Counted from the stretch's first letter, positions 9,966-22,208 are shown. The stretch: 64,000 nucleotides of DNA from Dactylorhiza incarnata (GCA_033032865.1 JAWHQI010000228.1:3634501-3698500), one strand, 5' to 3'. Program-made: numbers and translations. The notes: generated by a model from the sequence alone, not told the origin.

Positions 9966-11087
9966 TGTAACGCCCCTGATTTTCGTTAATTGTTTACGTG
10001 GCTGCTGTAACATAATTTTGGCGTAAGGGCGTTACGTCAGCTCGTCATGTTTAGTTTTGGGCCTTAGCTCAGTTAAAGTGCGTAATTTAGGTCGAGCGTG
10101 CGAGACTTCATGTCGTTTCGAGCTATAGAGAAGATTTTGTGTAGTTATTAAGATCTTAGCTTCGGGAGGCTTTATCCCGAGTTTGGCTCGTCGGAATTGA
10201 ATTATGACTTCACTGTTGGATTCGTAGAGTCGAATTTCATTTTAGGTGCGAATTTCGTAGAAGTCCGAGGTGATTTAGTCGCCGTCGTGGTTTAAATAGA
10301 ATGGGAGATTATTTATGTAATTTTGCATTTAATCTTTGCCTGAAATTCTTAGGCTGCGTTCGACGAACTGCAGGCTAGTTGCATTCGACGAACTGCAGGC
10401 TAGCTGCGTTCGACGAACTGCAGGCTAGCTGCGTTCGACGAACTGCAGGCTAGCTGCGTTCGACGAACTGCAGGCTAGCTGCGTTCGACGAACTGCAGGC
10501 TAGCTGAGTTCGTCAAACTGCAGGCTGAGTTCGAAGAACTCCTGGAGGCTTAATATATATACATTAAGCTTAGGTGTTATCTTTTCATCTCCTTCCCCTT
10601 TCGGCCGACTAAGAGTTCTATCGGGCGAGAGAGCGAGAGAGGCGTGTCGTGGAGCTTCCGACCGACGATTTCTAGGGCTGTTGTAGTCGGAATCGCGTTT
10701 GGAGAGTAGATTTGGAAAGCTCTCGGCGAGATCTTCGTTCTAGTGGTAAGCTTTTCCTGTTTCGTGGAATTTTTGGAGTTATGGTAGTGACCTAATTCCT
10801 CTTTTCGATCCGAAAGGTTTTAGGATTTCGTGCTCGGGTGAGTTCTTGGCGATCCATAGCTTTTGGAGCAGAGATCTTCGAGTTTGCAAGGTTTAAGGCA
10901 AGTGGCAAATTTCTCCTTCTCTTTCGTTGTTGAAGTATTGTTTCTTGCTTGAGTTCGTATTGCATTGCTTAACTCTTGACCTTGTGGTGTTTCTTGGTTA
11001 ATCTTGACTTTTGAACTCTCTTATGATCTCACCCAAAGGGTCTAGATTTTTTTCCCTAGGAAAATATGTATGTTGCCTAGACCTTCT
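9966..11087 (+). repeat. 3' LTR of Chr-A, first piece
   Basis: This matches 768-1912 of the 5' LTR, including the 25-bp palindrome array (10353-10546) and TATATATA (10554-10561). It is cut at 11087 by Sire-1. The last five bases, CTTCT (11083-11087), are the duplicated target site. Confidence 0.92.
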
Positions 11088-11243
11088 TGTTGGAACATGG
11101 TCTTCTGCATCTCCTAGGTTTGAGAATAACAAATCCCATGTATTTGATCTTGTGTGTTCAAGTGTGCAGGTTATCCAGGTCCACATGACTCAAGGAGGAC
11201 ACATGAAGACTGCACCCGAATTTGAGGCAAAAATTCCATAATG

Positions 11244-11470
11244 GCCACTAGCGCCGGCGGAAGTGATAGCGCCCGGCGCTAGCACTGATTTGCGCGATTC
11301 CGGCAGCTTATTTAGAAGGAGCTAACGCCCGGCGGTATCGGGTAGCGCCGGCGGTAGCATGACGCACATGAGGCATAGAAGCCAGGTTGCCGCGGATAGG
11401 AGATTCTACCGCGCAAAATGTTTCTTAATCCGGGCTAGCGCCGGCGGTAGCGCTAGCGCCGGCGGTAGCG
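11244..11470 (+). repeat. CpG palindrome cluster in Sire-1 5' LTR
   Basis: There are repeated TAGCGCCGGCGG, GCGCCCGGCGCTAGC and GCGCTAGCGCCGGCGG motifs. GCGCCGGCG, GCTAGC and GCGCTAGCGC are self-complementary. The last copy ends about 8 bp before the TATA box. The 3' LTR has the same cluster at about 19750-19975. Confidence 0.85.
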
Positions 11471-11477
11471 CTTGTTC

Positions 11478-11484
11478 TATAAAA
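11478..11484 (+). promoter_or_regulatory. TATA box of Sire-1 LTR
   Basis: TATAAAA in the context TTCTATAAAAGGACCCC. The same site is at 19984-19990 in the 3' LTR. Confidence 0.8.
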
Positions 11485-12181
11485 GGACCCCCTCTCCTCA
11501 CGAATTAGATCATCCATTGCATACACCTCAGATAGAGAGAGATTGCTCGAGTTGCAGAGGCCTTCCTTGGCCGAATTCTGAAGTCCTAGTGAAGCGCTGC
11601 CAATTTCTGAAGGAGGATTCCATCACGCCGAATCCGAACGAAGTCCGCCTCAACAAACGCTGATTCTCCAGCGGATCATCGCCTCCTCGTTCAGAAGCTC
11701 ATCTTGAGGGAGTTTTTAATTATTGTTATTTCATTTCTCTTTTATCATTGTAAACGGTAGTGAAATCGCCTCGTGTTGGCGACTAGGTCTGGGGTAGACT
11801 TAGGGCTGAAATTCGCCTCGTGTTGGCGACTAGGTCTAGGGAGTAGATCTAGGGGGTGCTCGAGGCCTTTCTGGGGATAGATTGGCTAGAGCGGCTTGAG
11901 GCCGAATCCGGGGAGGATAAGGCTAGGGCCACCGGTTCGTGAGGAAGCGAGTCGGGATAGAAAACAAAACGAGCTCTCTTATTCGCCTTCGATCTCTAGC
12001 GTCATCGAGATCAAGTTTTGTAAAACTTATTTATCAGTAATAAAACTTGTCTCCTTTTGTTTTACTTCACTTATTTTGTGTCTTTAACCTTGCAATTATT
12101 CAAGTTTTTGAATATAATTTAATATTTTTGAAAACCCTTATTCACCCCCCCCCCCCTAAGGGCGCCGACCGATCCAACAAG

Positions 12182-12192
12182 TGGTATCAGAG
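12182..12192 (+). promoter_or_regulatory. Primer-binding site of Sire-1 (tRNA-iMet)
   Basis: TGGTATCAGAG lies two bases after the LTR end. It is an exact match to the standard plant initiator tRNA-Met primer site. Confidence 0.92.
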
Positions 12193-12227
12193 GTAGGTTG
12201 TTCAAATCGGCTTAACAACCAGGAACA

Positions 12228-13925
12228 ATGGCGTCTCATGATCTCGCTTTCTCGGAGGGTCAAGGGATTAGTCGACCACCTCTCTTTACTGGGTCCGATT
12301 TTAACTATTGGAAAAATAGAATGATGTGCTTTCTTATGACAATGGATGTAGAAGTCTGGAATATGGTAGAAGTCAGATACTCTCCTCCTACAACTGTAGT
12401 GGGAGAGGCAACATTATTAAAACCTAAAGATAAATGGGATGATAACGACAAATTAAGGTGTAAAAATAATGCAAAAGCAATGAACGCCTTATATTGTGCC
12501 TTAAATAGGACTGAATTTAATAGAATTTCTGCTTGCACTACTGCTTATGATATTTGGAATCAATTAGAAGTAACTCACGAAGGTACATCGCAGGTGAAAG
12601 ATGCCAAGTTGTTTCAACTGGAATCTGAATAGGAGAAATTCAGGATGGACACAGAAGAGGACATCAACTCAATGTACACTCGCTTCACAAAGATCGTCAA
12701 CGCATCTAAGGCGCTCGGAAAGACCTACTCCGACGGGGACTTGGTGAGGAAAATTCTTCGTTCCTTACCTCCAAGGTTCAATCCGAAAGTGACGGCCATC
12801 TCGGAATCGCACAACTTAAGAACACTCCAGATCGAGAATCTCATTGGGAATCTCAAAACCCATGAGGTGGAACTACAAATTCAACATGATGAATACAACA
12901 AGGAGCCAAAGAAAAAGGCGTTGGCACTGACATCAAAGAAGGAATGCAACGAAGAGGACGATGATGATGAAGAAGGACTCCTGGTGAAGAATTTCAAGAA
13001 GTTCATCAGAAATCCAGAAAGAAGGAACACATTCCGAAAATTCTTCCAAAAGGATACTCGACGAAAGGGATCCTCCTCTTCATCGAAGAAAGAAAAAGGA
13101 AGCGATGACGAAGAAGAAAGGCCGCCTCCAGAATGCTATCACTACAGAAAAACTGGGCACATTCGGAGCCAGTGCCCAAAATACCAAAAGGAGCGGAAAG
13201 AACAAAAGAAAGCAAAAGAAAGGAAGAAAGTGCTGAAGGCCGCTACTTGGGATGACTCTTCCTCTGAAGAGTCAAACGGTTCTGAGTCGAGTAGCGAAGA
13301 GGAAGCAAACTTGTGCTTAATGGCCAAAAGCGACGATGACGACACCAGTGTTCTTAGCGACACTGAGGTATCTCCTCCTACTTTTGAAGAACTTTATGAT
13401 AAATTTGTTTTATTAAATCTTGAAAATGAATCTATTATAAAAGAAAATCGTAAGCTCACAAAAAAAATAGTTTCTCTTGAAAAAAGAAAAGTCTCATGTC
13501 AAGAATGTGAGCACTCCTTATTTAAGTTAAAAGAACTTGAAGTATCTCTCTCTAATGCCCTCTCACAAAACAAAATTATTGCAAAAGAGAAGGGGGACTT
13601 AGAGAGAAGATTGAAAGCTTCTATATTACAAATTGAAAAGAACAAAAAAGGATTTGAAAACAAATGTGTTATGATTGTTCAAGAAAATACATCTCTTAAA
13701 AAACAAAATCAAAATCTCAATTTAGCCATAACCAAATTCGGGATTGGTCAAAAATCCCTGGATATGCTTCTGGGTAATCAATGCTTTGGGTCTGGAAAAA
13801 TCGGACTCGGATATAAAAGTGAACACTACCGCCCGGCGCTAGCTACTAACGCGGCGGTAGCTCTAGAGTTAAAATTTTTTCTGGTCATCCTAATATACAA
13901 ACATCATCTAGCAAGAGCAACATAG
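12228..13925 (+). pseudogene. gag: Sire-1 gag, one in-frame stop
   Basis: This is the copia-type capsid protein. The ATG at 12228 (MASHDLAFSEGQGISRPPLF) opens a frame broken only by TAG at 12630 before continuing to 13925. The N-terminal part has the DUF4219/UBN2-like signature (FTGSDFNYWKNRM, YDIWNQLEVTHEGTSQVKD, SLPPRFNPKVTAISE). A zinc knuckle CYHYRKTGHIRSQCP (about 13133-13177) has Tyr in place of the second Cys. An acidic/Ser stretch and a long coiled coil (about 13380-13740) follow, as expected of the enlarged Sirevirus gag. Near the C-terminus (13825-13868) the reading frame contains CpG palindromes like those of the LTR. Confidence 0.88.
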
Positions 13926-13934
13926 AAACTCAGA

Positions 13935-14780
13935 AACGGGTCTCAACCCCCTTTATTTCGTGTGCTAATTGTCTTAAATTTGGACACACGTCTGGCTCTT
14001 GCAGGAATATAATAAATCAACGATCATTAAAACAAATCTGGGTACCTAAGAAATCCACTTACTCTATGGGTGGTACCTCTTGGGTATCTGGGTCTTTACT
14101 CTCGTCCTCTTTCTAGATTTGCAGGAAGGCTAAGGAAACAGAAGACGTGTGGTATTTGGACTCAGGCTGCTCCAAACACATGATGGGCAATAAAGCGAAA
14201 TTCCTTAGCCTAGAAAAGAAGAAAGGAGGAATGGTAACGTTTGGCGATAACGGTAAAGGAAGGATCATGGGAGTTGGTACAGTGGGTAACACATCTTTTC
14301 TTATATCAAATGTGCTTTATGTGAAAGGATTAAAACATAACCTAATATCTATAAGTTACCTATGTGATAAAGGTTTAGACGTACTCTTTGAATCTTCCAC
14401 TAACCTCTGCAAGATTGTTAATCATAAAACAAAAGATGTGTTATTAACTGCACCTAGAATTCATAATGTTTACATAATTTCATTTCATGATCTTTCCAAA
14501 TCTTCTATAAAATGTTTTATAACGAAAAATGATGAATTAGAATTATGGCATAGACGCTTAGGCCACGCTAGTACAAAACTCATCTTAAAACTAGCAAAAA
14601 GAAAATTAATTAGAGGATTGCCTAAGTTAAATGGAAATTTATATTCATTATGCTCTCCATGCCAAAAAGGCAAATTTACTAAGTCATCTTTTAAAAGCAA
14701 AAACGAAATTTCTACATCAAAACCTCTTCAATTAATTCATATGGATCTTTTTGGTCCGGTTAACACTCGAGTCTTGGTGG
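13935..14780 (+). pseudogene. Sire-1 second zinc finger, protease and integrase N-terminus
   Basis: This frame starts after gag, in a different register. It carries a complete knuckle CANCLKFGHTSGSC (13961-14002), then a stop near 14114, then the copia protease active site VWYLDSGCSKHMM (about 14147). The integrase begins with HRRLGHAS and a CSPCQKGK zinc-binding motif, and the first catalytic Asp is in HMDLFGP (about 14740). Near 14780 a small deletion shifts the frame. The ORF 14147-14905 continues out of frame. Confidence 0.86.
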
Positions 14781-15690
14781 TAGATTATACACTTATGTTC
14801 TCATTGATGACTATTCTAGATATTGTTGGACTTTATTTCTCTCCTCCAAATCTGATGCGTTTCGCGAATTTTCAAAATTATGTACTCGCATTCAAAATGA
14901 ATTAGATTTAAAAATAAAATGCATTCGCTCAGATCATGGAGGTGAATTTGAAAATGAAAATTTTAAATCTTTTTGTGACATGTTAGGTATTAAGCATGAG
15001 TTCTCTGCTCCACGCACACCTCAACAAAATGGTGTAGTAGAACGGAAAAATAGGACAATACAAGAACTTGCACGCACGATGCTATCTGAATATAAATTAC
15101 CTAAGTATTTTTGGGCAGAAGCCGTAAGCACTGCATGCTATGTAATGAATAGAGTTATGCTTCGCCCATCATTAACTCTCACACTATATGAACTCTATTA
15201 TCAAAAGAAACCTAACGTATCGTATTTTAAAGTATTTGGATGTAAATGCTTCATTCTTAATACAAAAGATTCTTTAGGAAAATTTGACGAAAAGTGCTAT
15301 GAAGGAATATTTCTTGGTTATTCTTCAACTAGTAAAGCATATAGAATATTTAATAAAAAATCAAGTAAGGTTGAAGAGTCAATTAATGTCAGATTTGATG
15401 AGTTTGTTCCATGTGCAGAGAAGCTCCCTACAGGTACCGATGATGAACCTTTGCCATCCTTGGAGCACGATGAAGATGAACCGTCCAATGAAGAGGAGGA
15501 GAAGTCCAAAGAAGATGAAAATGTACCTCCAAGTATTCTAAACTTCTCCAAAAATCATCCAAAGGAGCTAGTCATTGGGGAACCTTCTACCGGGGTAAGA
15601 ACTTGGTCCTCTCTTCATGAAACATTTTCAAATATTTGCTTTGTGTCTGAAATAGAACCTAAAAAATGTTTCCACCGCTTTAAATGACGA
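14781..15690 (+). pseudogene. Sire-1 integrase core and C-terminal region
   Basis: In the shifted frame the integrase continues with the second Asp in IRSDHGGEFEN (about 14925) and the Glu in QQNGVVERKNRTIQELAR (about 15025-15075). FWAEAVSTACYVMNR and the copia GKFDEKCYEGIFLGYS motif follow. An acidic linker (15440-15530) leads toward RT. The frame stops at 15687, just before the RT frame begins, indicating another small indel. Confidence 0.86.
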
Positions 15691-17185
15691 ATTTTGTTTT
15701 CTGGCAATGAATGAAGAGTTAGGACAATTTGAAAGAAATAAAGTTTGGAATTTAGTAGAAAGACCATCTGATCATCCAATTATTGGCGTAAAATGGATTT
15801 TTAAAAATAAGCTTGATGGTGAATCTAGGATTGTAAGAAATAAAGCACGCTTAGTTGCTCAAGGCTATTCACAAATCGAGGGGGTAGATTTTGAAGAAAC
15901 TTTTGCACCCGTAGCTCGCTTAGAATCTATACGAATATTTTTGGCATTTGCAAGCTTTAAAAGAATAAAATTATTTCAAATGGATGTTAAAAGTGCCTTT
16001 TTAAACGGGTTTATTAAAGAAGAAGTTTATGTAGAACAACCCCCCGGTTTCATAAATGAAAAATTTCCAAATCATGTTTACAAATTAGAAAAGGCGCTTT
16101 ATGGTTTAAAACAAGCGCCCCGTGCATGGTATGATCGTCTTACATTGTTTTTGTTAGAGCACGGTTATGTTATGGGAAGTGCAGACAACACACTCTTCAT
16201 TAAGCATAAAAATAACGAATTAATTATTCTACAAATATATGTTGATGACATCATTTTTGGAGCCACTAATGAAGAGTTGTGTAATGAAGTAGTCTTAATA
16301 ATGAAAAATGAATTTGAAATGAGTCTTGTAGGAGAACTATCATATTTTCTTGGTTTTCAAATTTCATAAAGAACTGATGGTATTTTTATTTGTCAATCAA
16401 AATATGTTCACGATATGCTTAAACGATTTAGATTTGAAAATCTTAAACAAGCTTCTACTCCTATGAGTGCTTCTTTAAAACTAGGAAAAGATGAATCTGG
16501 AATTTCTATTGATCAAACGCTATATAGAGGAATGATAGGTTCTCTTCTTTATTTAAGTGCATCTAGACCAGATACAATGTTTGTCGTATGTTTATGTGCT
16601 CGCTTTCAAGCCGATCCAAAAGAATCTCATTTAAAAGCGGTAAAACGTATTTTTCGTTATCTAATTGGGTCATCTAAACTAGGATTATGGTACCCACATA
16701 ATGACTCTTTCACACTCCACGGCTATTCCGATTCGGACTACGCCGGGTGTTCACTAGATAGAAAAAGCACTAGCGGTACATGTCACTTTTTAGGACCCTC
16801 TTTAGTTGCTTGGTCTAGTAGAAAACAATCTTCGGTTGCACTCTCCACCACGGAGGCCGAATATATAGCACTTGGTAGTTGTTGTGCACAAGCGTTATGG
16901 ATGAGCCAAACACTAGAGGACTTTGGATTTCATCTCAAAAACATAGATCTTAAATGTGACAACAAAAGTGCAATAGACCTCACATATAATCCCGTACAAC
17001 ATTCTAGATCCAAACACATCGACGTTCGTCATCATTTCATTAGGGATCACATTAAGAAAGAAAATGTAAAAGTAAGCTTCATTGGGACGGACTCTCAACT
17101 TGCTGACATATTTACTAAACCCCTTCCCGATGCAAGATTTCGTTTATTACGACTTGAATTAGGTGTCCTAGATCTTTCAAGTTAA
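15691..17185 (+). pseudogene. Sire-1 reverse transcriptase and RNase H
   Basis: The copia-type RT starts with [19 protein letters not shown] and includes [44 protein letters not shown] and the catalytic YVDDIIFGA (about 16240). One TAA at 16367 breaks the frame after YFLGFQIS. The same frame then continues to 17185 with the RNase H domain (SDSDYAGCSLDRKSTSGTCH, SSVALSTTEAEYIA, SKHIDVRHHFIRD, DIFTKPLP). It is otherwise long and well conserved, consistent with recent loss. Confidence 0.9.
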
Positions 17186-19297
17186 AACATGCTCACAAAT
17201 ACAAGTTTTCTTCATTTTTTACCATCCAAAACATCTCCTAAAAATCTGCACTTTCAGCATGAACCTACTATTGGGACACCTAATCAAAATCAACAATCAA
17301 AATTTTCAAAACCCTAAAAAATCACTTACTGTTTCCCGCGCTAGCGCTAGCGCCGGCGCTAGCGTCGAGGTTTGAATTTTTGTGTTTTTAAAATTTTGAA
17401 AAATGTCTAAAAATATCTTGATCTATATGTACTATTTAGTTTTGCACGTCTGATTCTATTTTATTTTTGAAAAATACAAAAATATAAAATCCAAATTACA
17501 AAAAAAAATCAAATATGTTTTTCCTTTGTTTAAAGTACATCTTTATGCAAAAATCAAATATAAAAATTATAAAAGTAAAAATTACAAAAATATGCTTGTA
17601 TTTGCTAAAATCAAAATACAAAAATATAAAACAAAAAAAAATTATATCAAAAATTATTATTTTGAACTTAACTTTTTACTTGTATCTTGCGAAAGGGTGA
17701 TTTGGGCTATCATCCCATCACATCACCTAGTACTGGGCGAACCTCTCACAAGGTAGTCCTCGGGAAGTCCAAGATCAATTTTATAAGTTCAAACTTTAAA
17801 TAAAGATTATTTTTTCAAAAATAGCAAAAAATACTGTATGAACTTTATTGTAAAAATCAAGCATGATTTAATCTATCATTTAGAACTTCTATAATGGTTC
17901 AATTTATTTTTTCAAACTACTTTGAACATTGTTTTCATCATGCTTAGATATATCTATTAATTTGTGCATCAATTATATGTTAAAGGTTGTGTAGAATCAA
18001 GCTTAGCATGCCTCTAAGTATGAGAAATGTTTTATGTTTGATAATGATAGAAATTCACTCACTTTTTGGCATTGTCTACATAGAGTTTAATTTAAGAATG
18101 CTTGTGTATGTTTATGTATTAGTACAATGAATTAAATTTGCACAAGTATCTTACCTACACTCCTTTATTTGCACTTTTAAAAGATAAGAAAAGTGGTTAC
18201 ATTTTTTCATAAATTATATTGATTTGCAAAACAAGTGTATTCGGAGAACTTTGTACAAAACAAAATTATAAAATAAGTGACAAAGATAACTCCACCAAGC
18301 ACTACTTGAACCTCCTGATAAGTCTTAATAAGCATTGTGAGGTTGAGCACCTTGGAAAGAATAATAAAGTGTCTTGTGCAAATCAAATCTTTCTTTCAAA
18401 AATAAGAAAAACCACTTTCTCTTAAGTACACCGGATCACTGTCTCAAAATTCAAAATAAAATATGTGATCCCCCAAGCACTACTTTGCACCCTGATAAGT
18501 CTTGATGAGCATTGTGTGTGCAAAGCACCTTGGTTGTTGTACATTTTTTTTGTGCATTAAAATTTGTGGAAGTAAAATTATTTGTGTTTTATTGTGCTCT
18601 TACTCTACATATTACTTGTATTTTTTGATTAAAACACTTGTATACACTACTCAAAAATACACCTTTGTGCACATCATTATCTTCCATAACACTTCTTCTC
18701 ATGAGTATTGGATCCTAATGCTAATTTTATACTACTCTTTACTTATGAAATGCACTAGATAACCTAGCATGCTTTCTACAATGTTTTGTATGTTTTTGGA
18801 ATCATGAATTAAAGCAACATTGTAGTATTTTTTTTAAACAATACTTCATGCTTGGTTATTATCAAATTTAAAACTACAAAATGATTTACAAAAACATCAT
18901 CTTTTGTGAACTTTAACTCATTTTTTGGATTATCATTACTATTGGATGTTTGTTGTATTGCTATAAGTCTTCCGCATATTAACCATATAAGTGTTTTACT
19001 TTGCGCTTTCATGCTTACTTAATATCTTGTATTCTTTGCATCATCACTTATTCTTAAAAATTCCTATCTTTCATTAAGTGATAGATTTACTTGGAACACT
19101 TTTTATTGGTTAATTCTAACATAAAAATAGTTTATGCTAAAAACTCTGGATATTTTGTAATGCTTATAACTCTGGTCTATTTCAATGAAAAACAATTCTA
19201 AACCTCCTTATCATTTACTTAAAAATCTCGATCATGCCTTCTCTTCTATTTACAACTTCTTTGGTGCTTTGTTTTCCTACCCGCTTTTGCTAATAAC
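17186..19297 (+). other. Sire-1 long region between RNase H and the polypurine tracts
   Basis: This is about 2.1 kb of AT-rich sequence with only short ORFs (under 90 codons). Sireviruses may carry an envelope-like gene here. None is recognisable, so this copy lacks one or it has decayed. Notable content: a CpG palindrome island (17336-17367), a ~95-bp module shared with LLTR-1 and LLTR-2 (17685-17780), and a duplicated phrase of the type ACTCCACCAAGCACTACTT...CCTGATAAGTCTT...GAGCATTGTG (about 18288 and 18470). Confidence 0.7.
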
Positions 19298-19593
19298 AAA
19301 GGGGGAGAACTAACATGATAAAATGCAAACGGGGGAGAACTAACATGAACTAACATGATAAATATAACCCGCTATCATAAACCCTACATGACAAATTCAG
19401 CTGATAGCTTACATATTAGGGGAGCACTCACTTAGGGGGAGCACGTATTTAGGGGGAGCATGTCTAACATGCTAGAATCAATTATTATCCTAAGTCATCA
19501 CTATCACACACACACAAGTATAGTGTCATCATGCTTATCTATTAATGCTTTGATTTATCATTAATGGATTTGTTATTATCAAAAGGGGGAGTT
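19298..19593 (+). promoter_or_regulatory. Multiple polypurine tracts of Sire-1
   Basis: AAAGGGGGAG at 19298, CGGGGGAG at 19330, TTAGGGGAG at 19416, TTAGGGGGAG at 19432 and 19449, and the final AAAAGGGGGAG at 19581-19591, next to the LTR start at 19594. Multiple PPT copies are a conserved Sirevirus feature. Confidence 0.85.
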
Positions 19594-20684
19594 TGTTGGA
19601 ACATGGTCTTCCGCATCTCCTAGGTTTGAGAATAACAAATCCCATGTATTTGATCTTGTGTGTTCAAGTGTGCAGGTTATCCAGGTCCACATGACTCAAG
19701 GAGGACACATGAAGACTGCCCCTGAATTTGAGGCAAAAATTCCATAATGGCCACTAGCGCCGGCGGTACTGATAGCGCCCGGCGCTAGCGTTGATTTGCG
19801 CGATTCCGGCAGCTTATTTAGAAGGAGCTAACGCCCGGCGGTATCAGGTAGCGCCGGCGGTAGCATGACGCACATGAGGCATAGAAGCCAGGTTGCCGCA
19901 GATAGGAGATTCTGCCGCACAAAATGTTTCTTAATCCGGGCTAGCGCCGGCGGTAGCGCTAGCACCGGCGGTAGCGCTTGTTCTATAAAAGGACCCCCTC
20001 TCCTCACGAATTAGATCATCCATTGCATACACCTCAGATAGAGAGAGATTGCTCGAGTTGCAGAGGCCTTCCTTGGCCGAATTCTGAAGTCCTAGCGAAG
20101 CGCTGCCAATTTCTGAAGGAGGATTCCATCACGCCGAATCTGAACGAAGTCTGCCTCAACAAACGCTGATTCTCTAGCGGATCTTCGCCTCCTTGTTCAG
20201 AAGCTCATCTTGAGGGAGTTTTTAATTATTGTTATTTCATTTCTCTTTTATCATTGTAAATGGTAGTGAAATCGCCTCGTGTTGGCGACTAGGTCTGGGG
20301 TAGACTTAGGGCTGAAATTCGCCTCGTGTTGGCGACTAGGTCTAGGGAGTAGATCTAGGGGGTGCTCGAGGCCTTTCTGGGGATAGATTGGCTAGAGCGG
20401 CTTGAGGCTGAATCCGGGGAGGATAAGGCTTGGGCCACCGGTTCGTGAGGAAGCGAGTCGGGATAGAAAACAAAAAGAGCTCTCTTATTCGCCTTCGATC
20501 TCTAGCGTCATCGAGATCAAGTTTTCTAAAACTTATTTATCATTAATAAAACTTGTCTCCTTTTGTTTTACTTCACTTATTTTATGTCTTTAACCTTGCA
20601 ATTATTCAATTTTTGAATATAATTTAATATTTTTGAAAACCCTTATTCACCCCCCCCCCTCTAAGGGCGCCGACCGATCCAACA
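19594..20684 (+). repeat. 3' LTR of Sire-1
   Basis: TGTTGGAACATGG to GATCCAACA, followed by TSD CTTCT at 20685-20689. It carries the same palindrome cluster, TATA box and C run as the 5' LTR. Confidence 0.93.
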
Positions 20685-20752
20685 CTTCTCCCTGTTTTCA
20701 TGAAGAAGACCTTGATTTCTCGAAAAATCACTATTTCCTGCTTGGGGATTTC
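20685..20752 (+). repeat. 3' LTR of Chr-A, middle piece
   Basis: CTTCTCCCTGTTTTCATGAAG and following bases match about 1908-1975 of the 5' LTR, so this 68-bp sliver is Chr-A LTR stranded between Sire-1 and NAG-1. Its last five bases, ATTTC (20748-20752), are the NAG-1 target site. Confidence 0.88.
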
Positions 20753-22202
20753 TGATGAGTCCGGTTTATATAGTGATTTCCGGACTCATCTGGGTTGTTT
20801 TTCTCGCCAATGCACTTCACTTACTACTCATAAATGCTTCTATTGATCACATTTCGTATTTCCACTCTTAGTGCACATTTATTCCCATTTTGGTGTGATT
20901 CCTTGTATTCTAGTGGTCCTGGATATTTTCATGTAGGTTCAAGGGTTGTGCGACACTTGGGATTGGTTCTGGAGGATTTTCGGCCAAAACAGCCACTGGT
21001 CGTGCATTTTCCTTCGCGCACGACCACTGGTCGTGCGTTAATTCCCCTTATCAAACAGAGAAGTTCGCACGATCACTGACCTTCTTCGCGCACGACCACT
21101 GGTCATGCGCCACTGACCGTGCACTATTTTGCAGTTCAGGACTATGCTACAGGTTCTTCGTGCACGATCAGAGGCATTTCTTCGCGCACGACCACTGGTC
21201 GTGCGCCTGACCATGCACACTATTAATTTCTGCACCGCCTATAAATACATGTGCGTGATTTTAGGTCAGGATGCTCTCCCGAACTCGGCCCACTCCGCCA
21301 TTTTATGCCATTTTCACAGTTTTTTGCCGCTTTTGGCCTCCTCCATCATCCTCAAGCTTCAAGGATAGGTATTTAGCCCTACATCCACCAATATCCAAGG
21401 AGAAGGAAGCTTGGTCGTGCGGCCGGATCGTGACACGAAGAAGACGGGCCATTGGAAGGTAGTGACAACCTTCTCTACCCTGGATGCAGTTGAGGACCGA
21501 GCTTGGACTCGGATTGACAACCCTGCGATTCCAACTGTGAATCTTCGACAACGCTTCAGATTGGGTCGATTCCTTGCTTTCTCCTCTTTGTTTTGATGGT
21601 TATAATTGTTAGATTTCTTAATATTTGGATGATGTGCACTATGAACTATATTTTGTAATGTTTATTTCATTTTTATGAAATTATATTGTTCATCTATGTG
21701 TATGAGGTGCGCCCCCATTCCATCTTCCACATCCGTCGTCACCCTCCACTCCATTACACTAGCCTACTCTTCCATTCAGTAAGACTACTCTTCCATCCGC
21801 CTAGCTAAGAGGTGCTAACAGCCCTCAAAACCTTTCCACAGTTACATCCACCTCATCTGCTTGCCTACTCGTCCATCCGTCCTTGTGAAGTAGTGCGTTC
21901 AAGGCCTACGTAGTTTTCCATCCCGCCTGGCGAAGCATTGCATAGCGGCATTGCATAGGAGCAGTTGTAGTTATTTTCTTTTATTTTATATAAACCAAAA
22001 CCCCCCTTTTCCGTAACCCATTCGACCAAAAGGACTTCAATCTCAAGTCCCTCCTCAAAAGTAAACTCCACCTTACTGTGTTCCTTAGAGATTTACTTGG
22101 GGATTTACTCCCACATTTTATATTACTTGAACGATCGGTACACTGCCGTTTCGTGTCGCAGTCTCGCTACCGCCTATAGCGGTGTGCTAGATTTGCGCAT
22201 CA
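20753..22202 (+). repeat. 5' LTR of NAG-1
   Basis: It contains three copies of a long palindrome with arms GCGCACGACCA and TGGTCGTGCGC around one base (about 21016, 21094 and 21184). A TATA box, TATAAATA (21240-21247), follows. The 3' LTR (25376-26829) is closely similar. Confidence 0.88.
21016..21248 (+). promoter_or_regulatory. NAG-1 palindrome array and TATA box
   Basis: Perfect or near-perfect inverted repeats of 9-11 bp arms (CACGACCA / TGGTCGTG) recur, with half-sites such as GCACGATCA between them. The last full palindrome (21184-21206) is 33 bp upstream of TATAAATA at 21240. The likely core promoter is therefore preceded by strong CpG palindromes. Confidence 0.75.
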
Positions 22203-22208
22203 AGTTTT

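Larger units (their letters stand above)
11088..12179 (+). repeat. 5' LTR of Sire-1
   Basis: TGTTGGAACATGG to GATCCAACA. It contains CpG palindrome clusters (11244-11470), a TATA box (11478-11484), a repeated phrase GCCTCGTGTTGGCGACTAGG (about 11770 and 11815), and a C run just before the end. It is almost identical to 19594-20684. Confidence 0.93.
11088..20684 (+). mobile_element. Sire-1: Ty1/copia Sirevirus-type element
   Basis: This 9.6-kb element has LTRs of 1,092 bp (11088-12179) and 1,091 bp (19594-20684) that begin TGTTGGAACA and end CCAACA. Perfect TSDs CTTCT lie at 11083-11087 and 20685-20689. The domain order gag, protease, integrase, RT, RNase H is copia-type. CpG palindromes in the LTR, several copies of AGGGGGAG upstream of the 3' LTR, and a long region after RNase H are Sirevirus hallmarks. 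The LTRs differ at only a few dozen or fewer sites by eye, so the insertion is fairly young, yet the coding region has several breaks. Confidence 0.93.
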
